Source: an uncultured bacterium (GTDB taxonomy: Bacteria > UBP6 > UBA1177 > JAKLFG01). From it: a stretch of 43,603 bases of DNA. The position numbers and the translations under genes are program-made. Position 1 is the first letter of the stretch; each line of letters begins with the position of its first letter. This document shows, in pieces, positions 15,586 through 23,618 of the stretch. The notes beneath the pieces are model-generated. The model was not told the DNA's origin, searched no databases, and saw only the letters and a list, made by a program, of their open reading frames with translations. The stretch spans positions 1 to 43,603 of the forward strand of contig CALMRE010000247.1 of assembly GCA_937871295.1 (NCBI GenBank), read 5' to 3'.

Positions 15586-18453
15586 ATGAACGCCGCCGAA
15601 TTCATTGCCAAGTGGAAGAGGGTCGAACTCAAGGAGCGCTCCGCCGCGCAGGAGCACTTTCTGGATCTGTGCCATCTGGTCGGGCACAAGACCCCGGCCG
15701 AGGCCGATCCGAAAGGGGAGCGGTTCTGTTTCGAGAAAGGGGCGGCCAAGCACGGCGGCGGCGACGGGTTCGCCGATGTGTGGTACAAGGATCATTTCGG
15801 CTGGGAATACAAAGGTAAAAAGAAAGACCTGACGGCGGCTTACAACCAACTACTCCTCTATCGCGACGCGCTCGAAAATCCGCCGCTTCTGGTGGTTTGC
15901 GACCTCGACCGGATCATCGTCCACACCAACTTCACCAATACTGCCTCCGAGGTGCACGAAATAGCGCTCGACGCGCTGGGCGAACCTCGCAACCTCGAAA
16001 TCCTCCGCGCCCTGTTCACCGACCCGGAGAAACTGCGCCCCGGCAAGACCACCGCGACGATCACCCAGAATGCGGCAAAGCACTTCGCCGGTATCGCCGA
16101 CTCGATGCGGAAGCGGGGACTCGACGCCGCGCAGGTGGCTCACTTCCTCGACCGCGTCGTTTTCTGCCTGTTCGCCGAAGATATCGGACTCCTCCCCGAC
16201 ATGATATTCACCAAGATCGCCGAACGGGCGGCGGGCGACCCGGCGAAGTTCCGGCGGTTCCTCGGCCAACTCTTCGAAGCGATGGCTTCGGGCGGCGATT
16301 TCGGGCTCGAAAGCATCCGCCATTTCAATGGCAACCTCTTCGACGACGCGACGGCGCTCGACCTGACCGAGGATGAAGCGGCGCGGATAGCGTCGGCGGC
16401 GGCGCTCGACTGGAGCGTCATCGACCCCACGATATTCGGGACGCTGTTCGAACGGGGCCTCGATCCGGCGAAACGGTCGCAACTCGGCGCCCACTTCACC
16501 GGCCGCGAGGATATTGAACTGCTTGTCGAGGCGGTGGTGATGCAACCGCTCCGCCGCGAATGGGACGAAACGCGGCGCTTCGTCGAGCCGCTGCTCGAAA
16601 AGACGCAGAAAACGGCACCCAAGCAGGCCAGAAGCGTGCTCCAGCAGTTCCTTTCGCGCCTCCAAACGGTCAAGGTGCTCGACCCGGCGTGCGGTTCGGG
16701 CAACTTCCTCTATGTGACACTCCACAAGTTGAAAGACCTCGAAAAGGAGGTGATCGTCTACCAGATGGAGCACGGCTTGGATACCTCGTTGCCGATGGTG
16801 GGGCCGTGGCAGTTGTACGGGATCGAGGTGAATCCTTATGCCCACGATCTGGCGCAGATGACGGTATGGATCGGGTGGCTTCAGTGGCCGCGGCTCAACG
16901 GGTTCGGCTCCATCGAGAACGAGCCGATCCTGCGGAAGATCGGCGACAATTTCCAGTGCAAGGACGCGATACTCGACCTGACCGATCCGGCGAGTCCGAA
17001 AGAACCCGAATGGCCCGCCGTCGATTTCATCGTCGGCAACCCGCCGTTCCTCGGCGACAAACACATGCGTCGTGAACTTGGTGACGCTTATGTTAATAAA
17101 TTGAGATCTCTATACGAAGGCAGAATCCCTGGACAATCAGACCTTTGTTGCTACTGGTTTGAGCGGGCGCGAACTCATATCGAACACGGTAAATGCAAAC
17201 GGGCTGGACTCCTTGCCACGCAGGGCATCCGTGGCGGCGCGAACCGCGAAGTGCTCAAACGCATTAAAGAAACCGGCGATATCTTCTGGGCCATCTCGGA
17301 CAAAGATTGGGTGCTCGACGGCGCGAATGTTCATGTCAGCCTGATCGCCTTCGACGGTGGTGTGGTGTTGGAGCGGATGCTTGATGGAAAGAAGGTCGCG
17401 AACATTAGCCCATCTTTAGCGGAAGAAAAAACCCCTATAGAGGCAAAACCGCTTACTGCAAATAGGAACATGAGTTATATTGGCGTTGCGCTTCATGGAC
17501 CATTTGAAATGAATGAATGTCTAGCCGTCGAGATGCTTTGTTCGGCAGGCAACCCACACGGCAAGCCTAATTCGGATGTGATTCGACCCACTATTAATGC
17601 TTATGAGGTAACGCATCGTCCCGATAATAAATGGGTGTTCTGTTTTTCCCCAACAATGTCAGAAGCGGAAGCATCACTTTATCACGCACCGTTTGAGTAT
17701 CTGCGAAATACGGTATGGCCTGTTCGCGTAAAGAATAATCGAAAGTTATACCGCGAGCGTTGGTGGATTCATGGCGAAGCGCGCCCTTCAATGATTTCTG
17801 CGATAGCAAAAATCCAGCGATTTGCTGTTGTGTGCCAGACGTCAAAACATCATGTGGTGTCATGGTTGCCGAACATTGTTTTGCCAGCTCAAACATTAAT
17901 TGTTTTGAGCCACCCAAATGATTGTTTCTTTGGTCTGGTGATGTCGCGTCATCATCGGTTGTGGGCTTTACGCATGGGCACGAGGCTAGAAACTCGTCCA
18001 CGCTATACGCCGACGACCTGCTTTGAAACCTTCCCGCTCCCGACGCCCACCAAAGAGCAAGAGCAGGCGATAGGCGAAGCGGCGAAAAGCCTAGATCAAC
18101 TCCGTACCAACTGGCTCAACCCGCCCGAATGGACGAAAGAAGAAGTGTTGGAGTTTCCCGGCACCGTCGGTGGCCCGTGGGATCGCTTCATCGACCCGGC
18201 GACCGCGCAGGATCGCGGCGGATTCAAAGTCGGAACCGTCCGCTATCCGCGCATCGTTCCCCGCGACGAAGCCTGCGCCAAGCAGTTGCAGAAACGAACC
18301 CTCACCAATCTTTACAACCAGCGCCCTGCGTGGCTTGACCTCGCCCACAAGAAACTCGACGAAGCGGTCTTTGCCGCCTACGGCTGGCAACCGACCCTGA
18401 CCGACGAAGAGATATTGGAAAAACTGCTGGCGCTCAATCTAGGGAGGAATTGA
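15586..18453 (+). CDS. type IIL (MmeI-like) restriction-modification enzyme
   Basis: A 955-residue single-chain enzyme expected to cut and methylate DNA. The N-terminal part has a PD-(D/E)XK-type nuclease signature: D64 in GFADVWY, then E74-Y-K76, followed by KKDLTAAYNQLLLYRDA, as in MmeI-type nucleases. A helical spacer leads to the N6-adenine methyltransferase: motif I VLDPACGSGNF (364-374) and motif IV NPPF (485-488). Residues of about 493-806 form the target-recognition part, and a C-terminal helical region ends the protein. The target-recognition segment is AT-rich with codons such as TTA, TCA and AGG that the flanks rarely use. A DUF3825 gene follows after one base. The class assignment is good; the site recognised cannot be read from the sequence. 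Confidence 0.85.
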   Translation: MNAAEFIAKWKRVELKERSAAQEHFLDLCHLVGHKTPAEADPKGERFCFEKGAAKHGGGDGFADVWYKDHFGWEYKGKKKDLTAAYNQLLLYRDALENPPLLVVCDLDRIIVHTNFTNTASEVHEIALDALGEPRNLEILRALFTDPEKLRPGKTTATITQNAAKHFAGIADSMRKRGLDAAQVAHFLDRVVFCLFAEDIGLLPDMIFTKIAERAAGDPAKFRRFLGQLFEAMASGGDFGLESIRHFNGNLFDDATALDLTEDEAARIASAAALDWSVIDPTIFGTLFERGLDPAKRSQLGAHFTGREDIELLVEAVVMQPLRREWDETRRFVEPLLEKTQKTAPKQARSVLQQFLSRLQTVKVLDPACGSGNFLYVTLHKLKDLEKEVIVYQMEHGLDTSLPMVGPWQLYGIEVNPYAHDLAQMTVWIGWLQWPRLNGFGSIENEPILRKIGDNFQCKDAILDLTDPASPKEPEWPAVDFIVGNPPFLGDKHMRRELGDAYVNKLRSLYEGRIPGQSDLCCYWFERARTHIEHGKCKRAGLLATQGIRGGANREVLKRIKETGDIFWAISDKDWVLDGANVHVSLIAFDGGVVLERMLDGKKVANISPSLAEEKTPIEAKPLTANRNMSYIGVALHGPFEMNECLAVEMLCSAGNPHGKPNSDVIRPTINAYEVTHRPDNKWVFCFSPTMSEAEASLYHAPFEYLRNTVWPVRVKNNRKLYRERWWIHGEARPSMISAIAKIQRFAVVCQTSKHHVVSWLPNIVLPAQTLIVLSHPNDCFFGLVMSRHHRLWALRMGTRLETRPRYTPTTCFETFPLPTPTKEQEQAIGEAAKSLDQLRTNWLNPPEWTKEEVLEFPGTVGGPWDRFIDPATAQDRGGFKVGTVRYPRIVPRDEACAKQLQKRTLTNLYNQRPAWLDLAHKKLDEAVFAAYGWQPTLTDEEILEKLLALNLGRN

Positions 18454-18454
18454 T

Positions 18455-19231
18455 ATGCAGACAACACGGTCGAAACTGTTGGAGTTCGCCTATTTTCCCG
18501 AGATCGAAAGAAGATTCGAAGACATCGCGATCTTGGCCCAGCCGGAACCGTGGGATCATTCCGACACCCTTTCACGGCGGTTCGCCATCCTGCGGAACTA
18601 CTTGGAGCGCACCTTCGAAAAGTTGGAAGAGGAAAAGAATATCGCCTACACCGCCACCGCCGAATATGCCTGTTTTAATTCAGGATTGCTTACGGAAAAC
18701 CGCGAAGACATCTTCCTGCTTTTTCAAACGAATAAGCATCCTACGGCGACTTCGCCGTATTTCTTCATGAGCGCCCAGAAAGAAAGCGACGCTTTCATCA
18801 ACCGTTATTTCTCCGGTCGCCTGCCGCTACCCGCCGACTATTTCCAACAGCCGGAACTGCTCATCTGCAATCCGCACCTGCCGCTCACCGTCGATTACGA
18901 CCATATCATCGATGAGAACATCATCCGTTTCCCCGAACCGTTGCGGGGCAATAGATACGCGTTGCGGAATCTGGTCAAGGGAGCCATCGAGTACACCATG
19001 AAACTGGTGCGGAACAACTACCGGACCGCCGTTCCGCAGTATTTCAACGGGCATCTTCAAATCCTACTGCCGCTCTATCTGACCGATCCGCACGGGCCGC
19101 CCGACCTTGCGCTTGCGCTCTACCGCGAGGAAGGCGGCTATGTCGGCCGGACCTGCCTGACCATGAAGATGGCCTATCAGAACGCCCGCGTCATCGTGCG
19201 GCCCGACGCCGAAAGTTGGCTGAAACCGTAA
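18455..19231 (+). CDS. DUF3825-domain protein next to the restriction enzyme
   Basis: A 258-residue protein that I recognise as DUF3825 from its conserved order: KLLEFAYFPEIE, LRNYLERTFEKLEEEKNIAY, CFNSGLLTENREDIFLLF, the PLTVDYDHIIDENIIRFP block, NLVKGAIEYTMKLVRNNYRT AVPQ and CLTMKMAYQNARVIVRPDAE. The domain has been noted with OST-HTH/LOTUS RNA-binding proteins, but its biochemical activity is not established to my knowledge. The ATG follows AGGGAGG by 7 nt and begins one base after the restriction-enzyme stop, so the two are co-translated. A defence-related role by association is plausible but unproven. Confidence 0.75.
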   Translation: MQTTRSKLLEFAYFPEIERRFEDIAILAQPEPWDHSDTLSRRFAILRNYLERTFEKLEEEKNIAYTATAEYACFNSGLLTENREDIFLLFQTNKHPTATSPYFFMSAQKESDAFINRYFSGRLPLPADYFQQPELLICNPHLPLTVDYDHIIDENIIRFPEPLRGNRYALRNLVKGAIEYTMKLVRNNYRTAVPQYFNGHLQILLPLYLTDPHGPPDLALALYREEGGYVGRTCLTMKMAYQNARVIVRPDAESWLKP

Positions 19232-19322
19232 AATGTAAGAAAAGAGAAAAGGACATAAAGGACACGAGGGACAAAAGCGACGGAGTTGGAGGGAGCCCGC
19301 CGGCCGGCGTGAGAACATCCGG

Positions 19323-19373
19323 AGTTGAGCGGGGGTCGTAGGGGCATTCCTTGTGGGTGCCCTAGTTGAGCGG
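19323..19373. repeat. short palindrome flanked by a perfect 10-bp direct repeat
   Basis: AGTTGAGCGG at 19323-19332 is repeated exactly at 19364-19373. Between them is a 31-bp segment containing the imperfect palindrome GTAGGGGCATTCC-ttgt-GGGTGCCCT. The layout is that of a tiny element with a target duplication. A related core occurs at 15498-15523. The remaining intergenic sequence (19232-19459) has low-complexity AAAGGAC-type repeats and the ispD promoter, but no gene that I can see. Confidence 0.5.
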
Positions 19374-19392
19374 CCTGCGCCTCCCCGAAAAG

Positions 19393-19420
19393 TTGCTTTA
19401 GGTTCTCTTCCTATTATAAT
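19393..19420 (+). promoter_or_regulatory. sigma-70 promoter of the ispD-lnt operon
   Basis: TTGCTT at 19393-19398 and a perfect TATAAT at 19415-19420 are 16 bp apart. The leader from about 19427 is very T-rich and carries no clear Shine-Dalgarno before ispD. Confidence 0.7.
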
Positions 19421-19459
19421 GGCCCCGTTTTCCTTTTATCGTTTTTTTTATGGTTGACG

Positions 19460-20146
19460 ATGAACGGTGTAGTGGCGGTCCTTCTTGCCGGAGGCAGGGG
19501 ACGCCGGATGGGGGCGCAGGTCCCCAAACAGGAACTGGAACTGGACGGCAAAAAGATATACCGCATCACCGCCGAACGGTTCAGCGCCTTTCCCGGCATC
19601 GACCGTATCCTGTTCGTCGGCGCGGCCGATCGGCTGGACGAGTACCGCGCGGGGCTCGCGGGGATCCCGAATATCATGGGGGTCATCGCGGGGGGCGACG
19701 AACGGTACGATTCTGTGTGGAACGCGCTTGAAGCGCTGAAAAACGATCCGCCCGCGGTGGTGCTGATGCATGATGCCGTGCGCCCCTTCGTGACCGGCTG
19801 GACGGTGGCCGAGGTCATCCGCGAAGCCCATGAGAGCGGCGCGGCGACCGCGGCGATACCGGCGACCGATACGGTGTTCGAGGTGCACGACGGCCTCGTG
19901 ACGGCGATATCCGACCGTAAGACGATGTGGCGCGTCCAGACGCCGCAGGGCTTCGGTTACGACCTGCTCCGGCGGGCGCACGAGGAGTTCCGCACACGCG
20001 GCGGCGAAACGACCGACGACACCCGGCTGATCCGCGAACTCGGCCATCCGGTACGGGTGGTGGAGGGGAGCGCGACCAACCTGAAGATAACGCGCCCGGA
20101 GGACCTCGGGGTCGCCGCGGCGATCTACCGCGAACTTAAGGAGTGA
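19460..20146 (+). CDS. ispD: 2-C-methyl-D-erythritol 4-phosphate cytidylyltransferase
   Basis: A 228-residue enzyme of the MEP isoprenoid pathway joining CTP and MEP to give CDP-ME. The nucleotidyltransferase signature VLLAGGRGRRMGAQVPKQ is at the N-terminus, HDAVRPF is the metal/substrate loop, and TPQGFGYDLL, TDDTRL and KITRPEDL follow as in the family. The ATG at 19460 is chosen because it places the LAGG motif at the usual distance from the N-terminus; TTG at 19454 is also in frame, and no Shine-Dalgarno decides between them. It is first in the operon; the AAGGAG near its stop serves phoH. Confidence 0.9.
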   Translation: MNGVVAVLLAGGRGRRMGAQVPKQELELDGKKIYRITAERFSAFPGIDRILFVGAADRLDEYRAGLAGIPNIMGVIAGGDERYDSVWNALEALKNDPPAVVLMHDAVRPFVTGWTVAEVIREAHESGAATAAIPATDTVFEVHDGLVTAISDRKTMWRVQTPQGFGYDLLRRAHEEFRTRGGETTDDTRLIRELGHPVRVVEGSATNLKITRPEDLGVAAAIYRELKE

Positions 20147-20150
20147 CGCC

Positions 20151-20804
20151 ATAGACATCATCCTGCGCGACAAGGACCGCACCCCGGTCAAGCCCCGCAC
20201 GCCGGGGCAGAACATCTTTACCGAAGCGGTCGACAAGAAAGAGATCGTTTTCGTCGACGGTCCGGCGGGGACCGGCAAGACCTTCCTCGCGGCGGCGCTG
20301 GCGGTGAAATTCCTCCGCGAAGGGCGTATCGAGCGGGTGGTGCTCACCCGTCCGGCGGTCGAAGCGGGCGAGAAACTGGGGTTCCTCCCCGGATCGCTCG
20401 AGGAGAAGATAGACCCGTATCTGCGGCCGCTGTTCGACGCCATTGAGACGCTTTTCACCTTCGAGGAATCGGCGCGGCTCATCTCCAGCCGCCAGATAGA
20501 GGTCATTCCGCTCGCCTTCATGCGCGGCAGAACGCTGAGAAAGAGTTTCGTCGTTCTCGACGAGGCGCAGAATACGACCACGGCGCAGATGAAGATGTTC
20601 CTGACCCGGTTCGGCGAGGGGAGCCGGATGGTCGTGGCGGGCGATTCCTCCCAGCGCGACATCGGTACGGCGCAGAACGGGTTCACCGACGCGATGCAGC
20701 GGCTTGAGGGCTTGAACGGCATCACGGTGGTGCGGCTGGGACTGACCGATATCGTGCGGGCCGACATTATCGGACGGATACTCGAGGCGTACGAAAGAGC
20801 ATGA
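20151..20804 (+). CDS. PhoH-like ATPase with an apparent ATA start
   Basis: A PhoH/YbeZ-type P-loop ATPase of about 217 residues. It has Walker A GPAGTGKTF, Walker B FVVLDEAQNTT, the RPAVEAGEKLGFLPG and GDSSQRDIG motifs, and the pre-core RTPGQNIFTEAVDKKEIVF. Family members are near 320 residues because of an N-terminal domain that is absent here. The frame is open only from 20091 and holds no ATG, GTG or TTG before 20304, which lies after Walker A and cannot be the start. AAGGAG at 20138-20143 is ideally placed for ATA at 20151, five bases after the ispD stop. CTG at 20163 is a weaker alternative. PhoH proteins next to YbeY are linked to RNA processing. The stop overlaps the pgpH start as ATGA. 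Confidence 0.83.
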   Translation: MDIILRDKDRTPVKPRTPGQNIFTEAVDKKEIVFVDGPAGTGKTFLAAALAVKFLREGRIERVVLTRPAVEAGEKLGFLPGSLEEKIDPYLRPLFDAIETLFTFEESARLISSRQIEVIPLAFMRGRTLRKSFVVLDEAQNTTTAQMKMFLTRFGEGSRMVVAGDSSQRDIGTAQNGFTDAMQRLEGLNGITVVRLGLTDIVRADIIGRILEAYERA

Positions 20805-23158
20805 TACGGAGGGCGCGGGAAACACAGCGGGCGGCGGCCGAACGGTGGGAGCGGATAAAGGACAACTACTACCAGTGGCTGAAACTTTCCGAACGGCGGA
20901 CCGCCATCGTGGTGCTGTTCGTTTTCTCCGCGCTCGCCGCCTATCTGACCATCCCCGAAACGACCATGAGTTTCCTGCCGACCCGCGACAGCGATGCGGG
21001 CCGCGTCATGAAATTCAGCGTCCGCGCCGACCGCGATTACGATATCGTGGATGAAGAGGAAACGGCGCGTATCCGCGACGCGGCGCTCGGCAAGGTGCTG
21101 CGTCACTATGTCTACCGCGACAACACCGCCGGCTATCAGAAACTGCGGCAGGCCTTTGCGGCGATGAGGGGGAGGGCCGTGGAGGTCCTTGTCGAAAAGG
21201 GCTCCGCCGAGGCCGCAGCGCTCCCTCCGGAATTCGAGAAACTTCATCACGCCGCGCTGGAGCGGAATCTCGCCGTATTGGTGACCGAGAGTCTGCGCGG
21301 GGATGTCTATATCGCCCTCGACGAGAAGAAACGCGATTTCGAGAAAGCGGCCGGCGCGGCGGTGGGAGAGGATCTCTTTTCGCTGTTGCGGGCCGGCTTT
21401 TTCTCCGCGGAACTTGAGGACGCCATCTTCTCGCTCATTGACCGGCTCGATAACTATTATCTGGTCCGCGAGGGCTTGGGCGACAACTATCAACTCGACC
21501 GGATAGCGGTCAAGAAAGGCGATACGGTGTCCAAACGGCCGCGCTACCGCGTGATCTCGCGGCAGACGCTTCCGGCCGAGATACAGTACGGCCAGAAGGC
21601 CCTGCGGCAGGGCGCCGACTTCACCGACAAGGGGCTGACCCTCATCGCGGCGGCGGTCCATACCTTTCTGCGCGACAACATCGTCTTCGACGAGAAACTG
21701 ACCGAAAAGATGCAGAAAGAGGCGACGCTGGCCATTCCGCCGGTCATCATCAAGGTCAAGAACGGCGAACTGATCGCCCGCGCCGGGGATGTTATCACCA
21801 AGCGCCAGATATCCATTTTCCGCGACATCGTGGAAAAGAAGAAGGAAAAGCCGCTGCTGGTCATCTTCCTCGAGCATCTCGCCTTCATCATGTTCACCGC
21901 CGCGGTCAGTTTCTTCTCCTTCCGGCGCAGCGTCAGCAAGTTCAGCGTCCGCAACAAGGATATCCTGCTGATGTCGTTCCTCGCCCTGCTGACGGTGCTC
22001 CTGACCTACGGCATCACCTCGATATCGGTGCCGTTCTCCCAGTGGATGGGGAACATCGACGCCCGGGTCTTCAACTTCCTCCTGCCGTTCCCGTTCATCG
22101 TGGCGACGGTACGCCTGCTCGTCAATACCGAGACGGCGCTCTTCTTCATCATCACCACGACCCTTCTTTTCGCCAATGTCTTCCCCGACAACTACTATTT
22201 TCCCGCCTACTACACGATATCGGCGCTCTTCTACCTCTTCCTCATCACCCATATCGACCGGCGCAGTCACGTCCTGCGGGTGAGCCTGTCGCTCTCGGGG
22301 CTCCAACTCATACTCGCGCTCCTCATCTTCCTGATGGACAGCACCCTGCCGCAGGAGAACCTGCTGCGCGGCCTCGCGGTCGCCTTCTCGAGCGGCGTCG
22401 TATCGGCCCTGCTTCTGCTCGGGCTCATCCCGCTGTGGGAGGGGCTATTCGGCTACACCACCGATATCACCTATCTGGAACTCACCTCGATGCAGCACCC
22501 GCTCATGGCGCGGCTCGTGACCGAGGCGAACGGCTCCTACCAGCACAGTCTCATGGTCGGCGTGATGGTCGAAGAGGCGGCGCGGCGCATCCATGTCAAC
22601 CCGCTTGCCTGCAAGGTGATGGCCTATTATCACGACATCGGCAAACTGCACGGTCCTTTCTACTACTCCGAGAACCAGTCGGGGCAGAACATTCACGATA
22701 CCCTTCCGCCGCTCGAGTCGACCCGCATCATCATCAAGCATGTGGCGCACGGCGTGGAACTCGCACGGCACTACAAACTGGGGGAGAAGATAGAGGCGGC
22801 TATCCAGCAGCACCACGGCACCTCCTTCGTGAAGTATTTCTACGAAAAGGCGCTGCAGGCCGATCCGCAGACGCCGGCGGCCTCCTATCGTTATCCGGGG
22901 CCGAAACCGCACTCGAAGGATGTGGCGCTCATCATGCTCGCCGACAGCGTCGAGGCGGCGATCCGCAGTATGAAGGAAAAAGACCAGCAGAAGATAACCG
23001 ACGGCGTACGTAACATCATCGGCCGCATCATCGCCGACGGACAGCTTTCCGAAAGCAACATGACGATGCGCGATCTTTCGATCATCGAGGATAGTTTCAT
23101 CAAGACCCTTTCCGGGCAATATCACGCCCGGGTCGAATACCAGCAACCGGTGGCTTGA
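20801..23158 (+). CDS. pgpH: 7TMR-HD phosphodiesterase, PgpH-type
   Basis: A 785-residue membrane protein of the 7TMR-HD family; characterised PgpH hydrolyses cyclic di-AMP. One hydrophobic segment near residues 35-50 is followed by a large extracytoplasmic domain (about 60-350). Several transmembrane segments follow (about 355-560), then a cytoplasmic HD domain with SYQHSLMVGVMVEEA, YYHDIGKLHGP (H611, D612), IIIKHVAHGVELARHY, IQQHHGTSFVKYF and MLADSVEAA. It starts by ATGA overlap with phoH and ends 4 nt before ybeY. The phoH-pgpH-ybeY order is widespread in bacteria. No diadenylate cyclase is in the window, so the nucleotide specificity is inferred from the family. Confidence 0.88.
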   Translation: MIRRARETQRAAAERWERIKDNYYQWLKLSERRTAIVVLFVFSALAAYLTIPETTMSFLPTRDSDAGRVMKFSVRADRDYDIVDEEETARIRDAALGKVLRHYVYRDNTAGYQKLRQAFAAMRGRAVEVLVEKGSAEAAALPPEFEKLHHAALERNLAVLVTESLRGDVYIALDEKKRDFEKAAGAAVGEDLFSLLRAGFFSAELEDAIFSLIDRLDNYYLVREGLGDNYQLDRIAVKKGDTVSKRPRYRVISRQTLPAEIQYGQKALRQGADFTDKGLTLIAAAVHTFLRDNIVFDEKLTEKMQKEATLAIPPVIIKVKNGELIARAGDVITKRQISIFRDIVEKKKEKPLLVIFLEHLAFIMFTAAVSFFSFRRSVSKFSVRNKDILLMSFLALLTVLLTYGITSISVPFSQWMGNIDARVFNFLLPFPFIVATVRLLVNTETALFFIITTTLLFANVFPDNYYFPAYYTISALFYLFLITHIDRRSHVLRVSLSLSGLQLILALLIFLMDSTLPQENLLRGLAVAFSSGVVSALLLLGLIPLWEGLFGYTTDITYLELTSMQHPLMARLVTEANGSYQHSLMVGVMVEEAARRIHVNPLACKVMAYYHDIGKLHGPFYYSENQSGQNIHDTLPPLESTRIIIKHVAHGVELARHYKLGEKIEAAIQQHHGTSFVKYFYEKALQADPQTPAASYRYPGPKPHSKDVALIMLADSVEAAIRSMKEKDQQKITDGVRNIIGRIIADGQLSESNMTMRDLSIIEDSFIKTLSGQYHARVEYQQPVA

Positions 23159-23162
23159 AGCG

Positions 23163-23618
23163 ATGAGACTCTCCATAGAACTGACCCCCGGCATCCTTCC
23201 GGCGCTCGACCGGGCGGCCATCCGCCGTGCCGTCAAGGGGACGCTCGCGGCCGAAGGTCTGCGCGCCGCCGATCCGTGGGAGGTGGCGATACGCTTCGCC
23301 GACGCCGACGAACTGCGCAGGGTCAATCGCGACCTGCGCGGCATCGACCGGGCGACCGACATCATCTCGTTCCCCGCCTCGGAAGGGGAGGGGGGCCAGT
23401 ACGCCGGTTTCCTCTTGGGCGACCTGCTCATCGCCCCGGCGGTAGTGGCGGCTCACGCGGAACGCTACCGGACGACCGCGGAGCGCGAAACGGTCTTCGT
23501 GGTGGTTCACGGCCTGCTGCATCTGCTCGGCTACGATCACGATACCCCGGCTGAGCGGCGCCGCATGCGCGAACGGCAGAACGCCATTATGGAGCGGTTG
23601 GGTCATGGCGCGGCGTAA
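23163..23618 (+). CDS. ybeY: endoribonuclease YbeY
   Basis: A 151-residue metal-dependent endoribonuclease acting in rRNA maturation and ribosome quality control. The zinc motif HGLLHLLGYDHDT (first His is H116) is intact, and the earlier NRDLRGIDRATDIISFP segment with GDLLIAP is typical. It starts 4 nt after pgpH and overlaps lnt by 14 nt, giving tight translational coupling. Confidence 0.93.
   Translation: MRLSIELTPGILPALDRAAIRRAVKGTLAAEGLRAADPWEVAIRFADADELRRVNRDLRGIDRATDIISFPASEGEGGQYAGFLLGDLLIAPAVVAAHAERYRTTAERETVFVVVHGLLHLLGYDHDTPAERRRMRERQNAIMERLGHGAA

Noticed and set aside
15565-15592. GAAACTT upstream of the restriction gene as a third ECF-type promoter
   Set aside because: No GTCTATT occurs at the right distance, and a good sigma-70 promoter already lies at 15530-15558.
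19448-22306. Minus-strand open frame of about 950 codons opposite ispD, phoH and pgpH
   Set aside because: A codon-bias shadow of three recognised genes; it crosses gene borders and has no motif.
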